Shown here piece after piece: positions 20,865 through 35,100 of a DNA stretch of 64,000 nt. The stretch is from Lumbricus terrestris (Eukaryota > Annelida > Clitellata > Crassiclitellata > Lumbricidae), in contig OX457041.1 of assembly GCA_949752735.1 (NCBI GenBank), positions 30,214,400-30,278,399 on the forward strand. Direction: 5' to 3'. The notes beneath the pieces were generated by a model that was given only the letters and a program-made list of their open reading frames with translations, did not search any database and was not told the origin of the DNA. A program made the position numbers and the translations under genes. Position 1 is the first letter of the stretch. Each line of letters starts with the position of its first letter.

Positions 20865-21826
20865 CAACAGGGTGAATTTCAAAAGGGCGCAATCAAAAGG
20901 GCGAAAATGAATAGAGCGCATTGTTTTTAGAGCGCACGGTCGAAATCAAAAGGGCGCATGTTTAAAAGACTGCAATCAAAAGGGCACATGCATCCACTGT
21001 TGAAAGAGCCTTCATCCAGCTTCCACTTCTTAAACATTATTTTCGTCAAACCAGCTTCCATTTTTTAAACATTATTTTCGTCAATCCAGCTTCTATTTCT
21101 TAAGCATTATTTTCATCAATCCAACTCCTATTTCATCAATAAAAGAACATTCATCCAACTTTCATTTCTTAAACATTATTTTCGTCGATCCAGCTTCCAT
21201 TTTTTAAACATTATTTTCGTCAATCCAGCTTCTATTTCTTAAGCATTATTTTCATCAATCCAACTCCTATTTCATCAATAAAAGAACATTCATCTAACTT
21301 TCATTTCTTAAACATTATTTTCGTCAATCCAGCTTCCATTTTTTAGACATTATTTTCGTCAATCCAGCTTCTATTTCTTAAGCATTATTTTCATCAATCC
21401 AACTCCTATTTCATCAATAAAAGAACCTTCATCCAGACTCCATTTCTTAAACATTATTTTCTTCAATCCAGCTTCCAATTCACATGTAAAAGAACCTTCA
21501 TTCAGCTTTCATTTCATAATCATTCTTTTCTAACAGACCTGTTAAGATTCTTCTTTTCATCATTTCGTTTCAATCCAGTGGGCTTCAATTGCTCGTCGCC
21601 TTATTAACACACTCTTCATTTACCCTTTTCGGTTCCCTTTGGCCTTTTAAAACTTGCGCCCTTTGACTGCCTTTTCGTTGTATTCGTTTGCGCCCCTTTT
21701 GATCACTCTTACAATATTTGTCTTTTCGCTCTATTGATCATGCGATCTAAAAACAATGCGTTCTCTTGATTTTCGCCCATTTGATTGCGCCCTTTTGATT
21801 GTGTCATTTTGAAATTCGCCCTGTTG
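20865..21826. mobile_element. Inverted-repeat element with satellite core
   Basis: The left end CAACAGGGTGAATTTCAAAA and the inverted right end CAACAGGGCGAATTTCAAAA begin terminal repeats alignable for about 75 bp with one 14-bp indel. Both contain repeated ATCAAAAGGGCGC words and CGCATTGTTTTTAGA. The centre (21003-21540) is a tandem array. No target duplication or transposase was seen, so the superfamily is unknown. Confidence 0.75.
21003..21540 (-). repeat. Satellite array: 35-bp monomers in a 139-bp higher-order unit
   Basis: On the minus strand the monomer is near GAAGCTGGATTGACGAAAAT plus AATGTTTAAGAAATG. Four diverged monomers form a unit recurring at 139-bp spacing (TTCTATTTCTTAAGC at 21091, 21230 and 21369). 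Related patches are at 12975-13240 and 18985-19216. Confidence 0.85.
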
Positions 21827-22154
21827 AAATAATACCGACCGGACTCTCCTGGTGAGTCCAGGACAGTGGCAGCCCAGATTTTGCCTGGTGTAACAAGTTC
21901 AATCTATAGAGATGTTCAGCATTTTTATACTCAATGAAAGAAAACCATGCAAACCTTTCTTCTGATATGTTTGTTCTGAAAGTAGTTTTTCTTAAAGTCA
22001 CAGTTTTGCTTATACAGAGCAAAGGTCTTTCGTGATACAATATAGGTATTGACACATGATAATTTTTATATCAAGTGTAAATATTATAATGGTTTACAGG
22101 TTTGGTATCTTCTTTATTCATAAGTGAATATTGTATCATTTCATCCACTTCCAG

Positions 22155-25100
22155 AAAGAAAACCTCCAGGCACCAAAGAATTTGGGATTATAGTGAAGGC
22201 GCCTGATGAGAGTCTAGAGCAACTTCTTTTGAAATCACAGTTTGACTACAGTTCTTTCTCCTCATCTTCGGATGATTCATCAGATGAAAAGAGCTGCAGT
22301 AAACAAACGATTTCAAATGCACTTGCCAGTTTCTTCACAGAACCAGGACCACTCAAAGACAATAGCGATGATGAAGATGAGGAAGATGATGAAACAGAGA
22401 CATATGTTGTCTCTGGAAATGGAGAAAACAAGGAAAATGATAAAAGAGATGGAGCAATAGAAAAAAATTATGAATGCAGAGAAGGTAACTGGATTGAAGT
22501 TGACGAATGTGAAGAAGGAAATGAAAGCCTGACTGACGATGTTAGTTTTGAGCAGAACTTTTCTGACCGGAATCTGGCAGAGTCTAGTGCCCTAGTTGAT
22601 AACATACAGAATGAAAAGGAGACGTTTCTTGAAGTTTGTGTCAGACATGAAGATGGTAAAAGGAGCAATGCTGAAGCTTGCAGGCTCTATATGAAAGGAG
22701 ATCATGATAGAGCTATTCAAGAATTTAAATGGGCAGCCAAGCATTGCCACAATATTTCAGCTTACTACAATCTAGGTGTATGTTTTATGGACAAGCAAGA
22801 TTTCATGAAGGTAATGAACTTTCCTTGACTTGGTCTTTTGTACAATTTCCATGATCTACCTAAGTAACTATGTTTCTGCTTATACTGTAGAAACTTAGTA
22901 GTTATCAAATACTGTTCCTTTGTTTTGTTGCCTGTTGTGACTGCATCTGGGATGCTAATCTCCATATCTTGGATGGCTTAAGTGGTATAGGCATTTTATA
23001 AATTATAGCAAACTAGCTGATCTACCCGGCGTTGCCCGGGAAATTTCGATTTTTAGTTCCCAGCCACGCCTGACCCCGCTCCCACGCCGCCCTTCTCACC
23101 TCGTCTTACATCGGCCCCAACCCGGTCCAACCACTTTGAGTGCCCAGCGTTGCCCGTGACATTTAGGTTTTCGGTCCAACCCAGCTCACACCCATCCATG
23201 TTTGCACTATATTCAGCATTTTTGCGAAACCGCGTGTCAAAAGATCTGCCCTCGTCGAAAAATGAGGTTAAAAATCTATTGGTTCCTTAAAAACCGATCG
23301 GCGAAAACTATTGCGTCTTAAATAGGCTAGTGATACATATACGGTATAGATATTAATTAACGACGCAAAGCGCTATAATTTTAAAATGGGCCGTGACGTC
23401 ATTGATGTACTGGTTTCAGTCATCAATATATCATTGATGGTTTCAATGTCTGTTGAAAATATGGTTGAAAGCAAATAAAATGGCGTCTTAAACACAGCGT
23501 TAGGATTGGATGGAAAATGAAATGTTTCAATCTCGGGAAACGGTAAGATTTTTGGATCGCGAAGCCCGATAGTGTTCCCCGGTGATGCTAAAAAGTATTT
23601 TTTTTAATATTGAGAAAAATCGGTCGGTGGATAAGAAGAAAATTGGTTCATTAAAATGTTACGACTTGTTTTTATAGGTTTAGATTATAGCTGGTTAGTT
23701 TGCCAAGCTACAATACTAAAATAAAAATGTACTTTAGTTCGATTAAAGCTTTCCATGCACCACCAGGCCCGGATTAAGCCTTCGGGGGGCCCACCGCCAT
23801 ATTCTGAGGGGGCCCCTAATCGACCCTTACCTTCCGAGACCATACTCCTCCTACAGTCCCGCATATTGATGCATGCATATATAAGCTTAATTGACTATAT
23901 AAATCAAACTCAATTATATGTAGTTTATTAAAATACCTGAATATTTTTGTAAATGACACTTTATAAGCGTCAATACAGTAGGTATTGTTCATTTTAGCGG
24001 CTTAAATCCTATCATGCTGAGTTGCTGACTTTGGTAATGCGGAGACCTATAGGGAGACCAGGGCACGGTCCCCAATGTTTGTGGGGACGGAGATGCTATA
24101 CATCCCCATGCAATATTTCAGAAATATTTTATAAATGTGACCTGCTCCAAAAAAAGGAGGCGGAAGTGACAAAAATGAGTTTTGTATATTTTTGGCTAAA
24201 TATGACAAAACAATCATTTCTGTTTAAAATGCAGAAAAAATTATTATTCTATCTTAATTGGTTCCAGAGATATGAATTATAATGGGATTTGACTTAACCG
24301 AATAAGACCATAACATTACGCTTGAAACGGACCTTTAAAATGCGTTTAAAATCCACCAATTTTTTTTATTTGTCATACAAAATGCTTACATTTGTTGCGA
24401 AAGAGGGCAAATAATATTAAATCAATATATTTTTCATGCAATATATGATCTTGTTTATTGATATATGCGAAAAACGATATTCGAAAAATTTGCGCTTGAC
24501 TGGTGTTTTTTCGAATTTCCTCTATTTCATCATTACGACTTCCGCCTCCTTTTGCGAGAGCAGGTCACAAATAGCCTATCATAAATTTCTACAATTTTAT
24601 CCACTGAGCAATTTCGTTATGATGGCAGCTTAAAATGCTGCCATAACAGTTTGCAAATTAAAAAATTCAAACAATTGTAGGGGACATTCATAGAAGTCTT
24701 CACTCTTAAACCACGTCAATGGCATTGATATCATAAGTAATTTTTAAAGAAAATTTCTTAAAAAGTTACGGTTAAAGTGTGCAAATAAATATAATTTTAG
24801 GCAATTAGGAGGAAACACTCTGAGGTCTTAATCCAAGACTATCAGCATTGAAAATGAGCAGTTTTATTAAGATTATACCTACAGCTTAAATTGCAACAAT
24901 CATATAGACTATAGAGTGGAACTTAAAAATTTGGACAATGGAGGAGGACATTAATTTTATCGAAGTCTTAATCACGTCTTCCAGCAAATTTAGTTGAGGT
25001 GACAGCCTAAAATTTTACCATTAAAGTGTAGAAATTTTTAAAAAATAAATAGGAGGAGACGCTTTTCAAGCCTTAAATCACGACTATGAGCCCTGAAATG

Positions 25101-26115
25101 ATGAGAAATGTCTTTAAAATGACAGCCTAAAAATTAATTGCACTGTTGTCTGTTGCAGTGTGGAAATTTAAAACAAATCAAAAATGGGTAGGTGATGTGC
25201 CCTCCCAAGCCCATTCGCTGCTAGGCGCTTTGCTCCTCGGCGATCGTCCTCCGGTTGCTCGCTCACCACCCCTTCCCAATCCAAAGCCAGGTCTTCCCCG
25301 TATACGCGAGCGCCCATGCTATAGCATGGTTCACATTTTTCTGCTAATGGCTGTGGCAAACTGGTGAAGAATGCCATTATAAGAAACAGTATCTAAATAA
25401 GAGACCATAGCAGAATATGCGTTGTAACCTTTAAGACACCAAACTCACACACTTCAGGTTCTTTAGATGTAGGCCTATTACCTTCAGTGCATGGCGCTTA
25501 GGGCCTAACTGTACCATTAAACATACCAATCCATCCCTTTCCTTTGACCCACCTGCAGTTTATGAAAAAAATCCAGTTTTGGAACAGAGGAATTTACTCT
25601 ATTTTTCCCCTGTCAGAGGGTTCTTTGGCTATTCGCCTTGTTTGAGCACTGGAAAGTTGAAATATTTTGATTTGTTGGCATCGATTGCTTTCGTCAATAC
25701 AATTATAATATTATGCCAGGGATCTTATACCGGTGCTCTAAGAGTTATAGGGGCCCGCAGTGCATTGTTCGCTCATAAAAATCAATCAGCAATTGATATA
25801 AATTTACACACTGACCTTTAAGTGAAGTTGAATAAATGGAAAAATTCACATTAAAAATTCTTGTTGTTCCCACACGGGGGGCCCCCTGACGACGGGGGGC
25901 CCGCCGCCATGGCAGACATGGCATACTGGTTAATCCGGCCCTGTGCACCACTCTTTAAATTTGCTACTCTATACATTTTAATGCAATAGTTAAGTTATCA
26001 ACAAAGACATCTAATTTAGGCTACAATAAAATTGTGAACAGTACATGATTTGTAAAGTGTTAAATGACGTCCCCAACAAGCAAAATAATGCCATTAACTG
26101 ATTAGCATGTACGTC

Positions 26116-26150
<35 letters not shown>

Positions 26151-29100
26151 ATATACTTTATTGATCACCGTATACATACAGTATGGCACAAGCAAGTGGT
26201 TAAAATGGTCAGATGTACTGATGTCAAAGGGTAAACCCAGAAGGAACGTAAGGTTCCGCTAACAGGGTCGTCCTATTTACATGAAGGATCAATCGATCAT
26301 TAACTCTCTGTACAATACATCTCTAGACAGTTGTTCCCAGCTATCCTTGTTTCTACTATTTTTTATTAATGTATAACTTGTGTATATTTATCTCTATAAT
26401 TGATCTTTAAAAAATTAGATTTACTTCTGTTTTAACAAACCTGGCATTAGTTGTTTGTTTACAGTTTTTTCTTTGCTGTGTGTTTTGTTGGCCAGGCTAT
26501 TTGTTACTATAAAGTAGCAGCTGTAAACGATCATGCCAAAGCCAGTTATAACATCGCTTGCATAATCTTCAATTACCATACAAAACTTGAAACAAAATAC
26601 ACTGAAGCTGATGGTATCATGTTTTTGAAAAGAGCTGCAGAGCTTGGTCTTAAGCAGGTATGGTTATTATTTATAAATATATTCTTCGTAGGTTATTACA
26701 TTTACTTTAACAGATCTATTGTTTATCTGTATATACCGGTACTGTTGTAGGATTATCTTCATGAGAACCATATCAAGTACAGCGCCCTTGTAACGGCAGT
26801 GTTACGGCATGGCTGTGTTACGGCGCCATACGAACTGTCATAATTATTATTATTGAAATATCATGCAACGGACAAATTGTAAATTATGTGGTAAAACCCT
26901 GACTCTGGATTAAGATGGTGAGTTGTGAACCTGTGAAACCAGACGATCAATGGAAGGTTCTCCGCCTCCATCCTTCCCTTCTTCAGCCTCTGCCGCTACC
27001 CTCAACGAATGGCAGCCAATCCAGTCTGACGCTCTCAGATGCCTCATCCAAGGTTCCACATTGAAGTCCTGCGAGCTGGACATTATTCCTCCATTCATTG
27101 TTAAAGAGTTTCTAGATGAGTTTTTGCCATTTTTTTAACTATTATTATGCAATTCTTCGCTGGCCCGGGATGTGGTTCCAATTCAACACAAAAGAGCGGT
27201 GATTTTTCCCTCTCAAGCGCCAGGGTCTAGACCCAAGTGTTCCATCCAGTTATCGACCCATTTCCAATCTCTCTTTTCTCTCCAAACTCCTGGAAAAATG
27301 TATTTCGCTCCAGCTAGTTGACTATTTTGAAACCAACTCACTAATGCCACCTCTTCAATCTGGCTTTAGGAAATATCATTCTACTGAATCTCTTATTACT
27401 CGTTTACTTACTGACATCTTTGCCGCTGTTGATCAATCCCACATTACCCTACTTGCCCTGTTTGACGTCAGTGCGGCGTTCGACACTGTCGACCATACTA
27501 TTCTACTCGAGCGTCTGTCCAAATCTTTTGGCATTTGTGACTCTGCCCTCCTCTGGCTTAGCACTTTCCTCTCTGATCGCTCTGTATCTGTAATCTTTGG
27601 GCCCACATGCTCCTCCTGGATCTTTGTCCCCTACGGCCTGCCTCAAGGCTCTGTCCTGGCGCCGCTTCTATACATCCTATATACTGCTGATCTATGGAAC
27701 CTATTATCCTGCAAGGGTGCCTCTGCTCATCAATACGCTGATGATACACGGTTCTCCCAGTGCTGCCTCTTCACTGGTTGCAACTATCCTTGACGCCACT
27801 ATGGAACTGAACCAATGGATGTCTTCTAACCGTCTCCGCCTTAACTCTGATAAAACCCAATTCATCTGGCTTGGTGGTAGAGTCCAGCTTGCCAAGATTG
27901 ATATGGAGCTGCTCAGCACCTTGTACCCAGATATCCAATTTTCTCCAACTGTTCATGATCTGGGTTTACTCTGGATCCAATCCTTTCTCTTACTGATCAT
28001 GTTAACCGAATCTCTCGAACATGCTTCTATCACCTGCGACAATTGCGTACTATCCGCCACTTACTCTCTCTTCAAGCGCTCAAGGCGCTTGTCCATGCTT
28101 TGATTTGCTCTAGAGTCGACTTTGGAAACTCTGTCTATGCTGGTCTCTCCTATCTTAACCTCTCTAAACTTCAGTCTATTCTTAATGCTGCTGCCCGCCT
28201 AATTGCTGGTCTTCCCAAATTCTCTCACATATCTGATTTTATTCGGGACACTCTTCATTGGCTTCCTGTACCTCAACGCATTGAATTCAAGATTCTGACT
28301 CTTATGCGCAACTCTCTTCTTGGGGTAGCCCCCTCTTATCTTCGGGCATTGTGTACCTTGGTCTCCACTCTTCCTGGCTGCTCTGCCCTTCGCTCGGCTG
28401 CTAATGGCCTTCTAGTTGTCCCGCGCATGCGTGGAGCTACGGCCCAATCCAGAAGCTTCGCATATCTTGGCCCTACTTGTTGGAACCGCCTTCCTCACAA
28501 GCTACTTTCTGAGCTTCTTGACCTTTCTCTTCCCCTATTTCGTAAACGCCTGAAGACTGTACTATTTGTTAGCGGGAGCAGTAACTTGGGTCGGGAGCGC
28601 CACTGAATCTGTGAGCGGCGCTATATAAATGTTCAATTACAATTACAATTACAGACAAAATGGTACAATCATGATTTTAAACTCCAAATATCTGACAGGT
28701 GCTACTTGAAAGCAGGAAACAAGCATTTTCTTGAATGCTGTATCAAGTCAGAAAGGTTGTGCAAAGATTTCAAATGAAGATCCAAATCCAGTTGCCAGAG
28801 AGAGGAGGCAGAGCAGTTGCTAAGGCAGTTTTCATTTAGGTTGAGAATGATTGGAAGGTGGAAGATCAGATGAGTCTGGGTAGGAATTCTGTATTCTTGA
28901 GTGGAAAGCCTGAGAAGTTATAGTTGGCAGATGATTGCGTGTGAGCAAGCAGTGATATTGGTGGAGAATCTAGGAATTTGTAGAATACTGGAGGGAGATC
29001 ATTTTGAAGTAGATGGATTGGTTGCAGACGTTGACTTGAGGCACGAAAGATTGATGCAGATAAGTGATCGAGTTTAGCCAGATGGCTGGGTTGCGAAAGA

Positions 29101-32100
29101 TATATTTTGACTGTGAATAGTGTAATTAATCCAGATTAATTATAAGACTATGAAGCGAATTCACTCTTGGATTTGCCACCAATGGATTGATTTATCGATG
29201 ATACGTTGATGTTTGCATATACATGTATTTGGACAGCACAAATTTTGTATTTGCTGGATGGAACCGAATTTGACGCATCCCTTCTGGGCAGAGAATGGAC
29301 CTCCTCCATGCGAAACTTATTAAAGTGGTGAAACTCATCCAAGTGGTTGATTTTAATCAGTTAGATCCAGATGTACTGCCAGTATTAAACTGATCTAATA
29401 AAATAAAGTTAGTTGTCTTTTTTTAATTCTTCAGGCTCAAACAGAGTATGGTATCATATTAATGGAGAAGAAAGAAACTGCTGAAGTGGCAGAAATGGCT
29501 GCTGAGTTTCTTGAACTTGCTGCCAGACAAAATGTACGTTTCTGTTCCATTCAGATATATGTATTAATCAGCATCTCTACTGGTTTTGTGAGAAAAACTC
29601 TAATTCAGACTGTGGTTTTGCTTAGTTGTGACCGTTGATTTAATGTTTTTTACCTTAGAGGCAATCATTGATTGACGTGGTTTGCCTTAGAGGCAATCAT
29701 TGATTGACGTGGTTTGCCTTAGAAGTAATCATTGATTGAAGGTGGTTTACCTTAGAAGTAATCATTGATTGAAGGTGGTTTACCTTAGAAGCAATTATTG
29801 ATTGAATGTGGTTTGCCTTAGAAGCAATCATTGATTGAATGTGGTTTATTGATTGAATAGTATTTGGTTGTAGTACATATTTTATGTTCTTTGCACTACT
29901 AGAGATTTTAATAGTACATTGCTCTATTTTATTTTATCTTCGCAGAATAGAAACGCAGCAGAATGGCAATTCTATTTTTGCATGGATTAGAGCTTTGGTA
30001 CATTTTTAGCAGTTTTTTGTGTGGAAGATTATGTGCGGTAAATTGTGTTGCAGTATCCTCGAGCGATGTATCATCTGGGAATTTGCTACGAGAAAGGACT
30101 TGGTGTTGGGGTGAATTGTGCCAAGGCAGCTGACCTGTATTCAAGAGCTAGTCGTGGTCAACATCCAGAAGCGCAGCATAACTTGGCTGTATTTTATGAA
30201 TGGGGTTTGGGAGGTAAAAACTTTACTTCCTAGTTAATGTAATTTTTGATATTGTAATGCAATTGAACATTTCTATTGTACCTTAACACATTGACCGCGA
30301 GGTACGAGTTAACTCGTACTCCAGTTGGTTGTCTGGGACGCGAGGTACGAGTTAACTCGTACTCCAGATATACAGGGACTTCAGGCGTCGTGCTGGCAAT
30401 CAATGGCACCTCTGGTAATGGGAGATAAGATCTCAGCCTGGCCTGGTTCGCCAATGCCTTGCAACAGGGCTGACGCCTGTCATAAAGCGAAGGGGTTTCC
30501 TCGGGGCTAATTTACGATGGGCTGCCACGTGTAAGAGAGCAGGGTACCCATTCAGACCTCGAGTTTTATTATAGGGCAGGCGGCCGTAGACGTCTGTGGT
30601 AACTAGGTGCGGTCATTAGTTTATTGCCGCGATCAACTGCGATCATACGACTCTTGCAGTACATTATTTTTCCGAACTAAGCATTTTAGTAGCCAGACCC
30701 GAATCAGATGGCGTCACGAGAAAGATACACAGTCAAGTATCGATGAAATTGATCCTCTTAGTTATGCCGAGAGTAAGATACCGGTAATTGAGGCTTGCAA
30801 GGCCTCGATTGCAGATGTTGGTTATGGTAGCTCTAAGACATATTCCAGGCCTGGTCTTGCTGATGCTGCGATAATGTTGCATGACACTAAGTCTTGTATT
30901 TACAACTCGTGCTTGGGAAACTGCTGACACGAATTACACACCAATGGTGACTTTGAATAGGGTTATAAGGCTGGATATAGCAGCTCCATCAGCCTAACCT
31001 AACTGCCGAGTTGTACGTCCAATAGATTTCTTCGATTTATTCTTGACGAAGGATATAATGAGCTTGATGGCAAAAGAGTCCAACAAATTTGCGGACCAAT
31101 TTCTACAAAAGACATTTCTTCAAGCAAAAAAAAACCAGGGCTCACAATTGGCACTCAACAACACCTGAGATGAGAAAGTTCTTGGGACTTGTCTTTCTGA
31201 TGGGTTATATAAAGAAGCCGACAATTGTTGATTGCTGGAGTAAAGATCCGACTATTGCACTCCTCTTTTCAATCAGACTATGATGCATGATAGATTTGAA
31301 CTCAGAGGCCTACTGAAATTCTGGCATAATTGCAATATAAATGTTTGCCTGAAAATGACAGGTTTTTCAAGCTGCGTGACATTTGCAATGACGGTATTAT
31401 GCTAATGAGTGCTGTGCCATGGGCAGTTGAAATGCAGAGTTTCTTTAGTTAGGCTACTGTAGGCCTACAGCCTACTAGACTAATAATTTGACAGTTTATT
31501 TGCATTTTTCCTCTTTACATTTCAAGAGTCACTGTCAATGACAATTGACAATAGCCGCTCTGTGTATGATTTTGGCAGGGCTGCTGCGTAGGGAAATGGG
31601 TAATAAATGGACCCTGCGATCAAATTTTATGACCGAGCTGCCCCGTGTCAAATTTACGATCGGACAGCTGGGTTCAAATTTTCTATGGTGCCTCCGCGTA
31701 CTGCAAAGAAATGGTCCCGCGGTCAATGTGTTAACGTAAAGTTACTCAATAATTATTGTATAATTGTTAGTTGCTATTTAATGACGAAGATGATTAGCAT
31801 TTCCGTCAGCCTTTCCCAGGCTTTTGACTGCACATGTAGGCATTGTAGGGTAGTGGCTAAGATTGTGTTTTTCAGACAACCTTTAATATGAACAAAAAGT
31901 TTCTAAACATTTTTTTTTGATCCCTCAGGATTAAAAAAAATTATCCGAATTCGTAAAAATGCATTCTGAGACTGCTAGAACTCATCAGAATCTGGCAGAA
32001 TGCGTACCCATGTTATTATTATTATTATTAGTAGTAGTAGTAGTAGTAGTATTATTGCTATGAGAACCTAAATTGCAGAATACATGAATGCAATCAAATT

Positions 32101-35100
32101 AGGAGTTGTGTATTTAACAGGATTCATATCTGCTTTTTATAAATAGCTAGCTGTACCCGGCCACGCGTTGCTGTGGCTGAAAAGACTGTCCAACCCTCCC
32201 TTCCTACGTCCCCTCCCCTTTCCCCTCCCCTTCCTTCTTCCCCTCCCTTTCCTCCCCTCGCCTTCCTCCCCTTCCTCCCGTTCCTCCCCTCCCACCCTTC
32301 GTCCCTGCCTCCGTCCCTCTCTTTCTCCCTCCGTCCCTCCCTCCCTCCATCCCTCTCTCCCTCCCTGCATCCCTCTCTCTTGTTTCCTCCCCCTCCCTCC
32401 CCTCCATTCCTCCCCTTCCTCCATCCCTAGAAATATGCGCTACAGAAAGACATGCGGAAAACGGCAGCAAATGGACGATTTTGTAAAAATCGACAGTTAC
32501 ATATAAATTTGCGCAATAGAAAGACGGCCGGATATACGTTTTGAAACGCGCCCGAAGAATGAGTTTGAAACGTGCCCGAAGAATGGGCGGACGAATGCGT
32601 GAAAGTTCAAATCGACATGAGTGTACTCCATCGACGTATATCGAATCGAATTCAAAGCTGTTTTTTTGTCGTAAAGATTGCGCTTTTTCCCAAAAGGCAT
32701 TATACAAACCCGCTCATGTCCGAATGGAATGTTTTGCGAAAATTCTCAAAACAATCAGTCAAGAACTTTCCGAGATCCTTGATTACGCACGGTAACGTTT
32801 TACATTTTTATTTATATAGATTTTACATTAAGCAATTGTCAAATTTCGTGGGTATTATACACACCCATATGCCGTTTATTTTATTTTGTAAGCATACCCT
32901 GTCTTGGCAGATTTTCAAAAGTGTTGGATTTGCATGTGTGATTATGATCATGAAGCCAGTGTTTACATAACATCAAGATGTTAATACACTTTTCATAGAA
33001 GTTATTGGTGTCTTTTTAGCCAGGATAGTAAAGGTCTAGTAATTTACTCAATACCTGTTAAACGCAGCAAAACAGCTTTTAAATGGGAGGCTACAATGAG
33101 TTGAGCATCGACCTTGCAGGCTCCGCAGTACCATTATCATATTCTGTTAAAACTCTTGGGGTTACCCTGGACAGTATGCTTACTTTTCGGATGCATGTAA
33201 CTAACCTTTGTAGATCTTGCTTTTATCACATCAGGGCAATACGCCACATTAGGTCGGCTCTGACTAAGGATATGTCGAAGTCTTTAGCTTGCGCCCTTGT
33301 CTCCTCTCGCCTTGATTATGCTAATGCAATTTTTGTTGGCATTTCAGACTATGAGCTACATAGGCTGCAACGCATCCAAAATTCTTTAGCTCGCGTTGTG
33401 CTGCGTGTCCCACTACGATCAAGTTCCTCGGTTTTACTTCATCAGCTGCATTGGCTTTCTGTCGAGTTTAAGATTAAATTTAAATTGGCCTGTTTAACCT
33501 ACAAATCCCTCTCTACCGGAACACCTCCCTACCTTCAGTCACTGCTTACTCCTTATATTCCTCCTCGTTGCCTGCGATCATCAAACATGGGTCTTTTAGT
33601 TGAGCCTCGATGCAGAACTGTTATGGGCTCGCGTGCATTCCATGCCTCTGCTCCCAAAGAATGGAATCTACTTCCACTCTCTCTTCGTTGCTCAAATTCA
33701 CGAGTTCCCTACCTTCAAAAAATGGCTCAAAACTCACTATTTCTCTTTGGCTTTCAAGCACATGGACCTTTAACTGCATCTTCCTCTGGCGGCTAACTAT
33801 CCGCGCCTCAGATTCACACTTTGGTGTGACCTTGCGCGCGTAATAAATTTATGTAATAATAATAATAATAATGTCCATATATATATATATATAATTATCT
33901 TATTATATAATTATATATATATATTATATATGCAATTTTCTGGTAACACAAATTGCTATGGTGTGATGATGTATAAAATTTGACACAAATCAAAACAACT
34001 TAAGCATTTCTTTTAAAAGTAATTTTCTTTCCTGTGTATTACTTTGTAGGCCTGATGATAAACAAAGAAGAGGCATTGAAGTGGTATAAAGAGGCTGTTA
34101 AAAATGGTCATCAAGAATCAGTGGATGATGTTAAGCGCTTGGAAAGAATGAATGCTTCTAAAGGTTCATTTTCCCATGGATTACCGTTGACCATATATGC
34201 AAACAATATGTTTTTTGTTATAGTTTTAAATGTTGTTATCAATACTCTCTAGCCATTGACAAAATAATTGTACAAAATGATAGAACATGGGACAATTAGT
34301 GCTCCAGCTAATGAATAGGTATTGACAGTACTTTTTAAAACTCATCTTGAATTCATTTCAAATATCAGCTGCAATTACATAGATAGTAAGTATTCTGTGA
34401 GGACAATTTAAAAAAAAGTTTATGAGTATTTGACCAGTTATCTCCAAAACAAGAAAACTTTAATCACTAGTTGTTTTTGCATGTGTCAGAAAGTTTGATT
34501 TTGGTACATTCGACATCACTTACATGCACATAGACTTTAGAAAGTTTATAGACTGCCTTGAACTTAGATGCACTTAGCCATCTTTATACACAAAAGAAAG
34601 ATTCACATGTACTGTTGTAAAATTGGCTGAATGTGCTGTTATTTAATAATAGAGATAGAGCCTTAAGTAACCATTCAGTTAAAGCTAAGCATTAAATTAG
34701 ATATGTACACAATAGTCCGATGGGTGGATGGACAGACGAGCATATAGATGGACGGATCCATTTATTGCCACCTTCTATAATTGACACAGAATTTCAATGC
34801 AACTGACGTTCCATATTTTCCAACTGTTTCAGCACCTCCATTCACTCCGCTACGGAATCTCAGCCTTTTAACATTTTTTGCAACTTACGAGTGTCAAGTT
34901 GTCTTTTGTTGAAATACCTTACCATATATTAAAATGGATTAGCCAGCTATATATGCACATAGGCACATTTTGCCCTTATTTATTTGCACTTAAGTGGCAG
35001 TGAATGTAGAACAAGATCAACAAACAATAACTTTATATAAAATCCATCTGGTTCATGCATGTAGAAAGTTTCATATGCAAATTCACGTTGCTGTATTTAG

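Larger units (their letters stand above)
23764..25943. mobile_element. hAT element with internal tandem repeats
   Basis: It is flanked by the exact 8-bp duplication TGCACCAC (23756-23763 and 25944-25951). The ends are CAGGCCCGGATTAA and, inverted, CAGGGCCGGATTAA, followed on both sides by a GGGGGGCCC stretch. It contains a smaller inverted-repeat element (24136-24569) and a tandem array of a ~128-bp unit at about 24640-25175. No transposase frame was found. It lies in the first intron of the DELE1-like gene. Confidence 0.9.

Noticed and set aside
29653..29848. CRISPR-like array
   Set aside because: The 32-33-bp units are directly abutting with no variable spacers, in a eukaryotic intron; it is a minisatellite.
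30287..31730. Active piggyBac transposase
   Set aside because: The recognisable domain is split among frames by stops and frameshifts and the catalytic region is not complete.
32137..32707. Arg/Gly/Glu-rich and Pro/Ser-rich open frames on both strands
   Set aside because: They are translations of a long polypyrimidine tract; no start context, splice sites or family likeness.
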